Assembly (NCBI RefSeq): GCF_003086295.3
Contig: NC_092048.1
Span: 109,136,276-109,200,275 of the forward strand
Source: Arachis hypogaea
Lineage: Eukaryota > Streptophyta > Magnoliopsida > Fabales > Fabaceae
Direction: 5' to 3'
DNA: 64,000 bases
Part shown: one piece after another, positions 22,492 through 32,120 of the stretch
Layout of the letters: every line of letters begins with the position of its first letter
How positions within the stretch are numbered: position 1 is the first letter of the stretch
Translations under genes and position numbers: made by a program
Notes under the pieces: model-generated
What the model saw: only the letters and a program-made list of their open reading frames with translations
Database searches by the model: none
What the model was told of the DNA's origin: nothing

Positions 22492-23727
22492 ATTGTCCTC
22501 TCCTATAGTCTTGAGACCTTGCCGTGAATTTTTTAATTAACAACTCTTGATTTTATAGTGGTTAAACTAATGATTTTTAGAGTGAAGGATTTTTTAGTCT
22601 TTTTCAAGAGATTTACAATTGATACAATTTTGAAGTTGTTTGGAGTTTTCGGAGAATGTTACCAAATGTGGTATGGTTTTGAAGGAAATTAATTTGAGGA
22701 AAGGTGACTCTTGGCGAGATGTGAACTGAATACATTTTGATTTTTGGAAGTAAATGAACCAAGATTGATTTTGAAATTGGAACAAAGATGAGTTTGTTTC
22801 TGATTGAGAAGCGATCTGTAAGTCACAAGAGTGTGTCGGGCACTATATTCTTGGACAGTGTGTCGAGCACTATATCCCTAGGTAATGTGAGGACTGAAGC
22901 AGAGTATCCGGCTCACATCCTTTCGGAATTACAAAAGTGTATCGGACACTATATCTATGGACCGTGTGCCAGGCACGATATCCCTAGAAGTTCCCATTTA
23001 TATTCGTGACCGAAAGGCAACATTCTCATGGGGATGTATCAGGTTGACAGTTGAACCGACAATGTGATATCACAGCCAATAGGACAGACATTCATCATAT
23101 GCATCTATGTGACATTGTATGGGTGTGCATATTGTAATTAGTTTGCCTATGTGAATAATTATGTTTAACAGATAATTGCTATACATTATGTAACTGCTTT
23201 GATTGTGTTTGAATATCTCTACTTGTGTTTGTGACTAAAATTGGTTGGATTGTGCTGAATTGGATGTTGATTGGGTTGTTTGGGTCTGAAGCCGTGATTG
23301 ATTATGTGATGGGCCGGAGTTTGTGATTGGTTTGTGTTTGTGATTTAGTAAAGTATGAAAAATCAAACTGGTTCAGCATAAACTTAATGAACTTATGCTC
23401 GGAATATGTTGGTCATTCATGCTGTTTAGGAAAACTTTTAATATTTTGTACAAAAGAAAAAGGTTTTGGATTTTAAAGAATTAACGGATTTCTCTTTTAA
23501 AAAGGATTTTGGATTTTAAAGAATTAATGGATTTCTCTTTTAAAAAGGATTTTGGATTTTGAATGTAAACCTTTGGATTTTGAAAAGATACATAAGACGA
23601 GCAACGATCACTGTACCTTAAACACGATTTTATTTTACGTATCTTATTATAGCAATTCTCTAACACTATAGTGAGAACCAGCAAGGACGATGTTCTCACT
23701 CCCTTACAGGTTTTTCCTTTTCAGCAT

Positions 23728-25380
23728 GAGGAGTGCTACACATATAAGTCATTTTGATTTACAAGTCATACAAGTTGGGATAAACCCAATAAAAAGCACG
23801 CTCACCCATACAAGCGTGTTAACATGTGCGCTACTCAATGGTTTCCATAGCGCGCTTCACATTCCTCCTCCTCCTCCTCCTCTTCCTTCTTCTTCTCTTT
23901 CTTCTTCTCCTTCTTCTTTGCGTTTCTCCTCCTCCTTCTTCGCGTCTTTCATCCTCATCGACGTTTTTTTATTGTTGCTGCATTTTTTTCTCCTCCTCGT
24001 TCTATTGATTTTAAAATATTATGAATTTTTTTCCTTCTTTATTTGATTTTTTCTTCCAAGAAAAATTATAAGAAAATCAAATAAGAAGATGAGGAAGAAG
24101 AAGCAGTAGAAGATGAGGAGGAGGAAGATGAAGAGTTTTGAATTATGCAGAACTTATCAGAATAAAAATACACCCAAATATCTTTGTATTACATCCAAAT
24201 TTGCTGTAAATACAGAAAAATATTTTCTCTAATGCTGCATTTTTTCTTCTTTTTTTCCTTATTTCTTTCTTTCTTTTAGTTAAATGAATCTAAGTTCATC
24301 ATCTTCCAAGTAATTTAGTACCATTATGTGTTTCTTCTTCTTTTTTGTTTGATTTTTTGTTTTTATTCTTGTTAAAAGAGTATAACAAGAAGAAACTTGA
24401 AAGGTAAAACAAAAAGAAAAAGATGATGATGATGAAAATAAAAGAAGCAGCAGAAGATGAGGTGGAGGAAGAGGAAGAGTTTTGAATTATGCAGAACTTA
24501 TCAGAATAAAAATACACCCAAAATTCTTAAAAATACACCCAAATATCTTCGTGTTACACCCAAATATCTTCGTGTTACATCCAAATTTGCTGCATATATA
24601 GAAAAATATTTCCTCTAATGCTGCATTTTTTTCTTCTTCTTTTTTTTCCTTATTTCTTTCTTTCTTTTAGTCAAATGAATGTAAGTTCATCCTCTTCCAA
24701 GTAATATTGCAGCATTATGTGTTTCTTCTTCTTCTTTGTTTGATTTTTTTTGTTTTTATTCTTGTTAAGAGAGTAAAATAAGAAGAAACTTGAGAAGGTA
24801 AAACAAAAAGGAAAAAATAAATAAGAAAAAGAAGAAAAAAATGGCGAGGATGATGAAATGATGAAAAAAAAGGAAGAAGCAATAGAAGATGAGGAAGAGG
24901 AAGAGTTTTGAATTATGTAGAACTTATCAGAATAAAAATACACCTAAAATTCTTAAAAATACACCCAAATTTGCTGCATATACAGAAAAATGTTTCCTCT
25001 AATGCTGTATTTTTTTCTTTCAAATTGAACCACACCTCAGCCACTTGATTAGATTTAAAATAATAATTAATTTCATTCTGGTTCAATTGACAATCTGAAC
25101 CTGAATTATTCATTATCTTCAACAACGAGATAACTAATGATGGAGGAGAAAGAAAAAAAGAAAGGAGGAGATAAAATTCCAATAAAAAAAGGAAGAAGAG
25201 GAGGAAGAGGAAGAGGTGGTGTTGATGACGACGATAACGAAGAAGAAAAATAACGAAGAAAAATAACGTGCAATAACAAGAAGAAGAAGAAGAACGTGCA
25301 ATAACGGTACGAAAGCGTGTGAATATAAATGACTTATAAAGACTTGTATGGGAAAAACACTTGTATGTGGAGAATAATTG
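23728..25380. mobile_element. Mutator-like element, non-autonomous, 9-bp duplication
   Basis: Flanked by a perfect TTTCAGCAT at 23719-23727 and 25381-25389. The ends are degenerate inverted repeats: the left end has CACATATAAGTC, CATACAAGTT and CACGCTC in order; the right end read inward has CACATACAAGTG, CATACAAGTC and CACACGCT. The interior is Tyr/Ser/Leu-coding pyrimidine runs (CTTCTT) on the left and purine runs on the right, so the long open frames are low-complexity artefacts. No transposase is seen. It disrupts the LTR right after its TTTTCAG site. Confidence 0.85.
24127..24965. repeat. Tandem units inside the Mutator-like element
   Basis: A block starting GAGTTTTGAATTATGCAGAA, with AATACACCCAAA runs, then TAATGCTGCATTTTTTC and a TTTAGT(T/C)AAATGAAT segment, is repeated. 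Starts are near 24132, 24477 and 24905. The copies are about 350-430 bp apart and diverged. Confidence 0.8.
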
Positions 25381-25701
25381 TTTCAGCATATGGACGAAGA
25401 AGTCATGAAAAGTTTATTTTGTTTTATGTTTACACGATATTTTGTATTGTTTTAGATATTCATTTTTCCCTCGCCTCTATTCTTGTAATTTTGTAAGAGG
25501 GATAGGAATTATGATGTGCAATACTTTTGTAAGTTAATATTATATATATATATATTCTTTGTAAGTATTGTATATGGTTTGTAAGTATGTATTTATGTTT
25601 TCAACTAAAAAGTCTTTTGAAAGGTTATACGGTTTTAAGTTTTAAACAGGCTCCTATTCTAGCATTAAATATGTTTATAGTCGTTGTAATACCTTTTTTT
25701 T

Positions 25702-28080
25702 GAATAGTAAAGAGCTCAACACACTAGGTGGAGCAATCAGCGTCAAACAACACAAAAAGAAAAGCAACTCCAAAAAGTACCAACAACCAAAAGAAAGGAG
25801 ATCCACGTGTCATCTTCAGCATAGCCATCAACAACACTAGGACGGGGCACTACTCCACTTGTTGCAACTGAGCATCGTTGTGTGGATAATATCTTCTATG
25901 CCTTTGGATTGATTCTGAAATATCCTCATATTCCTCTCCAACCAGATGTGCCAGATGATCGCACAAAAACACCTCAGACGTTGCTTTTGAGCCTCTTTTC
26001 CATGCGGCTCCTCTGTCCAACTTAGAAAATGGTCCTTCATCATCCTCGGGAAAGACCAGAGCCGGCCAAAGACAGATACCCAAGCACTCCACACCTGCCA
26101 AGCAAAATCACAGCCAAGAAACAAGTTATCGACCTGCTCAACATCCTTAGTGCATAAAATACAACTCGTATCGTCCTGGCTAATAATCCCGAACTGACTC
26201 AGCCGTTCTTTGGTATTCACCCTGCCTACCAGGACAAACCAAGCAAACAGCTCTACTATTGACGGAACCAGACCTTTCCAGATGGTCTTCGTGAAGCTGT
26301 AGCTAGTGACATCCTCTGAAAGCATTCCTTCTTGTAGCACCTGCACAAAGGAGTTAGTCAAAAAATACCAAGTCTATCAAATTTCCACACAACCCTATCC
26401 TCTCTATTATTTACTATCCTGACAGGACTCAGAGTCTCATGTAGCTGACTCAGAAGGTCTAACTCCCACTAGAACAACTCTCTCCTTCATTTGAAGTTCC
26501 AAATCCACTCTAGCCCATCCCAAAACCCGCAATCCCTAATGACCGAACCACACTGGTTTGAAACAGAGAAGAGCCTGGAGAACCGCTCTTTCAAGGATCC
26601 ACATTGTACCCATACATCCTCCCAAAACCGAGTCTGTCGTCCATCACCAATTTCCATTGCCAGGCCTGTGATCATCTTCTCCCTGAGATGTTGCTCCTTA
26701 ATTTGCATATGGCAAATATCCTTCCATGGGCCTCCTCTAATAGGCAGCACTTGAGTGGACAGTAACTCATTCGATCTTAGATTATTACAGGAACAGACCA
26801 CCTTCTTCCAAAGCGGGCAGTCCTCCTTCGCAAAGCGCCACCACCACTTAAACAACAAGGTATTGTTATGAAGCATAGCATCGCCGACTCCCAAACCGCC
26901 TAGCTTTTTCGGGGTCTGTACCAACTCCCATTTCACCAACGCCATGCCATTCCTCCCATCCTCCTTACTCCATAGGAATCTTCTCTGCAAAGAAATCAAC
27001 TTCTCAGCAACTGCCTTCGGCATCTTATAGAGGCTCAAATAGTACACTGGTAGGCTATTCAAGACTGATTTGATGAGGACCAACTTTCCAGCTTTGTTTA
27101 GCACCTTCACCTTCCAAAGACTTAGTTTCTCTTCTACTTTATCGATGATGGGCATCCAGGTCTTAACCAACCTCGGATTAGCTCCTAAGGAGACTCCAAG
27201 GTATTTCACAGGGAAGGCATCTTCCTTACAACCCCACAGCCTACACATACTGCGTACCCACTACTCTTCACAATTGATAGGAATCAACTGGACTTTTCGA
27301 AATTAATACTGAACCCTGACATCAACTCAAACCAACGCAGGAACCGCTTGTAGTTCTTCATTGTCTCATCTTTAGGTGGACAAAACAGAATTGTATCATT
27401 AGCAAACTGGAGGTATGATAGCTCCACACTATCTCGACCAACCACCAAAGGAGAAATACGTCCATTCCTGACTGCCTCACCAACCATTCTATGCAATACA
27501 TCCACAACCAACACAAAAAGGAACGGAGAAAGTGGGTCGCCCTGCCTTAATCCCTTTCTATTTTAAACGGTTTAGATGGTGACCCATTAATCAGGACCGA
27601 CATAGAAGCTGTGGTCACACACTCTATAATCCACGCCTCCACCGGTGCCCAAATCCCATTTTTTGCAGCACAATATCCAAAAATCTCCACTTGACTCTGT
27701 CATACGCTTTTTGAAAATCTAACTTGATTATGGTCACCTCCTTCTTTCTCCTTTTAAGCCAGTGCACTGTTTCACACGCTATGAGAGTCCCATCATGGAT
27801 TTTCCTACCCTTCACGAAAGCGCTCTGAGTCTCCCCTACCAACTTTGGCATCACTGCTCGCATCCTCCTCATCATTGCATAGCATAGCCCCTGATTCTCT
27901 TGCCAGCTCCCAAGTCAATTTGTTCTCCAAAATTTGGTCCTCTAGGCACTGACAGTCACTGTCTCCGTCCCCTTGCTCACCGTCGCCCTACTCTGGTCCA
28001 GCGCTTCTGCAACCGTCCACTGTCCTTCCAATAGCCCCACTTCCTTCACCTCGGTCCAGACCATGCACTCGACCTTTCCC
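25702..28080 (-). mobile_element. 5'-truncated L1-type LINE
   Basis: On the minus strand it ends in a short A-tail (T8 at 25694-25701 on the plus strand). Upstream come, in order, RT motifs, the RT connection region and a zf-RVT domain, all broken. The 5' end is not sharp: clear RT homology stops near 27880 and 27880-28080 is GC-rich and unassigned. It lies inside the LTR that ends at 28140. A target duplication could not be settled. Confidence 0.85.
25837..27875 (-). pseudogene. LINE ORF2: reverse transcriptase and zf-RVT
   Basis: 27875-27624 reads VGETQSAFVKGRKIHDGTLI and IIKLDFQKAYDRVKWRFL (RT palm). 27514-27284 reads ELSYLQFANDTILFC, so the usual FADD box is FAND here, which would remove a catalytic Asp. 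27248-26487 reads FPVKYLGVSLG, WKVKVLNKAGKLVLIKSVL and RNGMALVKWELVQTPK, the region after RT in plant L1 elements. 26361-25837 is zf-RVT like (TKTIWKGLVPSIVELFAW, SCILCTKDVEQVDNLFLGC). Stops and shifts separate all four parts. The endonuclease domain is absent. Confidence 0.88.
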
Positions 28081-28140
28081 CACATAAACTATCAGAGTGA
28101 CGCAGCCAGAGCGTGACATTTTGATAGCAAGGGTGTTACA

Positions 28141-28900
28141 ATATACTTATAAACTAGTAAGTCTCCGTAAATATAAAATGGAGAAACATTAGAGGATCAT
28201 CAAAATTTATTATTTTTTGTCATCACTTAGTCATCAACTCAATTTCTTTAATTTAGTTCTTTTTCATTTAGTAATCTAACAATATATTTTATCTCATACT
28301 TTTAAATATTGATGGCTAATTGATGGCTAAAAACAATAAATTCGAATGACCCTATAACATTCTTCTATAAAATAATTTACGAAATGACTATTTGAGTAAC
28401 ATTCATTCCCTCATCGTTTCAATTTCAAATCTCAATTGTGTAATTTAATTCATGTTTTACACACACAACTTAATACTTTGGACTTCTATGAAAATTAGGA
28501 TTTATTTGAAATAAAGATACACTATATATTTTTGTGTTATTGACTTCTCAATTTTTTTTTATACAATTCTATGATTAAAATTCCATAAATATTGTCAGAT
28601 ATTACATCTTTAAAAAAAAATTAAAACTTACAAACTGTGTAAATATTTTTTGACAAAACACCAAAAAATCAGTAAAATAATTACTGCTTCAATAGCTAGA
28701 TGCTTACCACCACGACTAAGCACAAAATCTTGAATGATATCAACACAATACAGTTTGTTTTTGTTAGAACGGGGCCTAAATCCAGAGAAAATATCAAAAT
28801 TCAAAAAACGAGACGTAGAAGCCTCCTCCGCATGTAACTCATTACTATACATGTATATCAACTCATTTGGAGGAACGTCTAACAATACATTTTTTTCAGG
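28141..28900. other. AT-rich spacer; one unrecognised short ORF
   Basis: No repeat ends or motifs that I can assign. A minus-strand frame at 28885-28628 (85 codons, FLNFDIFSGFRPRSNKN) is less biased in composition than its surroundings and could be a gene relic, but I do not recognise it. Confidence 0.4.
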
Positions 28901-29218
28901 TAAAATATATTTTGTTCTTAAAATTTGTTAAATATTTTAAAAATACTGTTAAATTTTATTTTGTTTCAATTTTATCTTAGAATTTTTTTATTTGTATTAA
29001 ATATATCTTTGAAAACTAATTCAGCAACAATTTTATAAAAATAATCTTTAACACAAGTAAGTAACTCCTAATTTTTAAACGTTATTATTAAATTAGTTTT
29101 AAAATTTTTTGAAAATTTAACTATTAAGAGTACATTTGATATAAATTAAAATTTTTTGAGACAAAACAAAAGTATTTTAAAATTTTTTGACAAATTTAAA
29201 AACAAAAAATATATTTTA
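28901..29218. mobile_element. MITE-like inverted repeat
   Basis: The ends pair: left TAAAATATATTTTGTTCTTA and the right end read inward TAAAATATATTTTTTGTTTT, with similarity extending about 75 bp into each arm. Extremely AT-rich, no ORF. No target duplication is obvious. Confidence 0.6.
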
Positions 29219-29497
29219 TCTATTTTTTTATCATCATTGTTTTTTGTTATTTTATAGTCATCAGTGATATTGGTTTTTTTGGGCCATATAGAGGCATGAC
29301 AATTTAATACATTTATTTTGGATCGTAGCTAGAATTTATATAAGGCCCGCTTCATTTAAAAACGTCAAACTTTAAAGCTGCCACATTCCTCAGCTCTCAC
29401 ACTCTTGACAAAAACAAAACGTTGAAACTATCATATTCCGAGACAAATCCCCCTTCCAAAAACAAAAAACACGGGAGTTTTTTTATAAACCAAAAAA
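29219..29497. other. Spacer
   Basis: AT-rich, no gene seen. Its end (29489-29497) is the left target duplication of the next element. Confidence 0.5.
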
Positions 29498-30760
29498 GAG
29501 TAAACTATTATTTATACCCACGAAAGTTGAAAACGCTGATATATCTACCCATGGAAAAAAGAAATTACTATTTGTACTCATAAAAAATTGTTTTTACAGA
29601 AAAATAATCCAAACAATAAAAAATTAAATAAAATTCCTAAATTACCCTTCTCTCCACACTATCATCTCCTTCCTCCCTCCTCTCTCTCTCTCTCAATGTT
29701 CTCAGCCACCCAATCCCAGGATCAACCACAAACCACTGTCTCACCCTCCTCATCATCGTTCACCTTTCTCCGCTAGCAACGTCGCGGACTTCCGCCAGCC
29801 CAGGAGCACCGCGCCAGCTTCTCCTCGCCACCATCACCATCAGCCTCAAATCAGAGCCTACCGCATCAGAGACCCTCCTCTTCACGCTACCTTATCGCCG
29901 CTATAGCCAACCCTCTTCACCTCTTTCTGCATCGTAGAACCACCATCGCCGCTGCCCTTCCAGTTGGGAGGAACAGTGCCGAAGTTGCAGTCGTTGAAAC
30001 TCTCTCTCTCTCTGTCAGGACAGGTGTCAATGACTCCAATGACGAGATCTGAACCAAAATCCGTCTCCTTAAGGAGGCCGACCCTGTCGGCAGTTTTGAG
30101 GCCCAAGAACTGTGGTGAGCAGGTAGTGTGGAGTTGGCAGACCTGCTTCGGGATCACTGCGACGATGTGGGACAGGGATTCCAGCTTTTGGGCCTCTAAA
30201 GGTGAGAGTTTTGCTAAGAAGCCGTGAAAGACAATGTCGTAAGTGTGAAAGGACGGCGGCGGAAGCGGCGGTGGTGATGGTTTCAGCTGCAGTGGCATAG
30301 TTGATAATAGAAGTGAGAGAGGATTCGTACCAGTGCTTGTGGGTTGGGAAGATGGAGGGCTTGGCTTCATGGTGGACTTGCACCGTGAAGGTGCTCTTCT
30401 TCTCCGGGGAAGCGGTAGCAAGTGTTGCTGTGACTGTGAGGATGAAAGAGAGGAGGGTGTGGTAAGGAGCCATTAGAGCAGCGGCGGGGACTGAGTGAGA
30501 ATTAATGGTGAGAGTGTGTTAGAAAGGAAAAGAGGGGTGGTGGCTGGGTGAAGAGGGTTAGGGTTAGAAAGGTGATTGGGTGAAGGAAGTGGTGTGGTGG
30601 TGAAGATAAGGGTAATTTAGGAATTTTAGATAATTTTTTAGGGTTTGGATAATTTTGCCTCTAAAAATAATTTTTTATGGGTACAAATGGTAATTTCTTT
30701 TTTCTATAGGTAGATATGTCAGTGTTTTCAACTTTCGTGGGTACAAATGGTAGTTTACTC
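29498..30760. mobile_element. Pack-MULE carrying a subtilase fragment
   Basis: Flanked by a perfect ACCAAAAAA at 29489-29497 and 30761-30769. Terminal inverted repeats of about 150 bp begin GAGTAAACTA at both ends and share ACCCACGAAAGTTGAAAAC and TAAAATTCCTAAATTACCC, the last bordering the cargo. The interior (29660-30600) is GC-rich against AT-rich ends. It has no transposase. The cargo on the minus strand is a plant subtilase 5' part (29882-30473). The 29690-29880 segment is also GC-rich and may be a second captured piece. Long TIRs plus a 9-bp duplication are the mark of Mutator-like elements. Confidence 0.9.
29882..30473 (-). pseudogene. Captured SBT1.5-like subtilisin protease fragment
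   Basis: Minus strand from an ATG at 30473: a signal-peptide-like start (YHTLLSFILTVTATLATA), then the inhibitor I9 prodomain (FTVQVHHEAKPSIFPTHKHW). A frameshift near 30262 moves to a frame with TYDIVFHGFLAKLSPLEAQK, AVIPKQVCQLHTTCSPQFLG and TDFGSDLVIGVIDT, the end of the prodomain and the region of the catalytic Asp. The usual DTGIWPE is altered (DTCPDRERES). Homology stops after VPPNWKGSG, before the catalytic His and Ser, so no protease can be made. The order and wording fit clade SBT1 of plant subtilases, closest in memory to SBT1.5; the exact parent is inferred. Confidence 0.82.
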
Positions 30761-30769
30761 ACCAAAAAA

Positions 30770-31354
30770 TATCCAAATTAGCTTTCTAAAAATTTTAGAA
30801 CGGATATTTTAGTTCCAATAATTTTTCATTTACGAGAAGAATTATTCTTGTAGTACAAATTAAATTTTTTTATTATTTTTAATCAAATTTTTAATATATA
30901 TGTTAGAAAAATAAATTTTTAAAAATTTTTATTATAAGACAATTAATTTTTTTAAAATATCACTATAAGATAAATTATAGTATTCCTTCAAAATGATGAA
31001 GGAACCAATTTGTCCGACGTAAATAATTTTCAAAGACTTATATAAAATAAAAATTTATTAGAGACATAGATAAGATTTTTTGAGATCAATTTAAAAAAAA
31101 AATATCACTATAAAATAAATTAATCTTTCTTTCAAAACAACGAAGTAATTAATTTGTGTGACATGGATCATTCTTAAAAACTTGTTGAAAATAAAAATTT
31201 ATTAAAAAAAGTCAAAATATTCAATTTAAAATTTTTTAAAAACCAATAAATGAAATTGTATTATTCAAATCTTTAATCATTCGGCCACTTTTGGTGACTT
31301 TTCTCATAAAATATATGCAACTAAACATTGAGTTATGTACTCAACTGTCACCTC

Positions 31355-31357
<3 letters not shown>
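30770..31357. repeat. AT-rich spacer with a two-unit tandem repeat
   Basis: AAAATATCACTATAAGATAA near 30955 and AAAATATCACTATAAAATAA near 31099 begin two diverged units about 143 bp apart. Each continues with a GA(T/A)GAAG...AATTTGT(C/G) part and an AATAAAAATTTATTA part. No coding signal. Confidence 0.6.

Positions 31358-31396
<39 letters not shown>
31358..31396. repeat. (TA)n microsatellite
   Basis: About 20 TA units in AT-rich spacer. Confidence 0.9.
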
Positions 31397-31401
<5 letters not shown>

Positions 31402-31629
31402 TTTTAAATTTTATTATTATATACATAAATACAAAATAGTTTAATTAAGATATAACGCAAACTTTTCTTCCCTACACTTTTTATACGATCTAAATATTAC
31501 TTATTCGCAAATCTTTAATTTGTCATTTTTATCCTTATAAATTAGATGCGATCCATTAAAATTTCAACCTCCATTTGTTGGATAAAGATAAATTTTGAAC
31601 AATATGCATCTTGTTAATTTTGTTTTTGT

Positions 31630-31635
<6 letters not shown>

Positions 31636-31699
<64 letters not shown>
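31636..31699. repeat. (TA)n microsatellite
   Basis: About 30 TA units next to the left end of an inverted-repeat element. Confidence 0.9.
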
Positions 31700-31700
<1 letters not shown>

Positions 31701-31702
<2 letters not shown>

Positions 31703-32120
31703 AAAATATTATTTTAGTCTTTAATATTTGTATCAGATCAAGTCTTAATTTAGTTCTTAATATTTTAAATATTTTATTTCAATTTTAAAAAATTTTAAAC
31801 AAGTTCAATGTTATTTTTCGCACCAATGTAAAAATTCTTTCTTTAATTTTGAAGTGTTGATAATTGATTAATAGGATTTAAGATTTTCTTACAAAAAAGA
31901 GATAAATAAAAAAAAGTGCTACAAAAGAGTTTTAGTAATATTTTTTATTATACAAAAAAAATATAACTTAATAATAATTTTGTTAATTATTCGTGTCAAA
32001 TTCAACGGTAGATTAACATTGAGTCTATTTAAAAGTTTTTGAGACATAAAACGTTCAAATTATTAGTTAGAAATTAATTTAGAATTTGATTCAAATATTA
32101 AGACTAAAATAATACTTTAT
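31701..32120. mobile_element. MITE-like element with long inverted repeats
   Basis: Left arm ATTATTTTAGTCTTTAATAT pairs with the right end read inward, ATTATTTTAGTCTTAATATT; similarity continues for about 120 bp (shared TCTTAATTTAGTTCT-like and TCAATGTTA segments). Total about 420 bp, inserted in TA-rich DNA, so the target duplication is not readable. Confidence 0.65.

Larger units (their letters stand above)
18579..28140 (+). mobile_element. Solo Tekay-like LTR with three nested insertions
   Basis: Starts TGTAAGACTCAAAACTTTTG (18579), ends AGGGTGTTACA (28140), and is flanked by identical ATATA at 18574-18578 and 28141-28145. There is no primer site or coding interior, so this is one LTR left after recombination. 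Removing the nested solo LTR (21015-22491), Mutator-like element (23728-25380) and LINE (25702 to about 28080) leaves about 4.0 kb. Segments 22700-23727 contain GTCGGGCACTATAT-type short repeats and the GACAGACATTCATCATATGC block. A hairpin (23670-23700) precedes a TTTTCAG site. The GC-rich, purine-rich 19205-19740 portion is the likely transcribed leader; its open frames are not believable genes. Confidence 0.85.

Noticed and set aside
23690..25389. Leu/Ser/Phe-rich ORFs on both strands
   Set aside because: They come from CTT/CTC and GAA/GAT runs inside the Mutator-like element and have no conserved motif.
25837..27875. Functional LINE
   Set aside because: 5' truncated, endonuclease missing, FADD box changed to FAND and the frame broken in at least three places.
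28628..28885. 85-codon minus-strand ORF as a gene
   Set aside because: No recognised family, no promoter or splice context; kept only as a note in the spacer entry.
29964..30227. Plus-strand 87-codon ORF
   Set aside because: Antisense shadow of the subtilase fragment.
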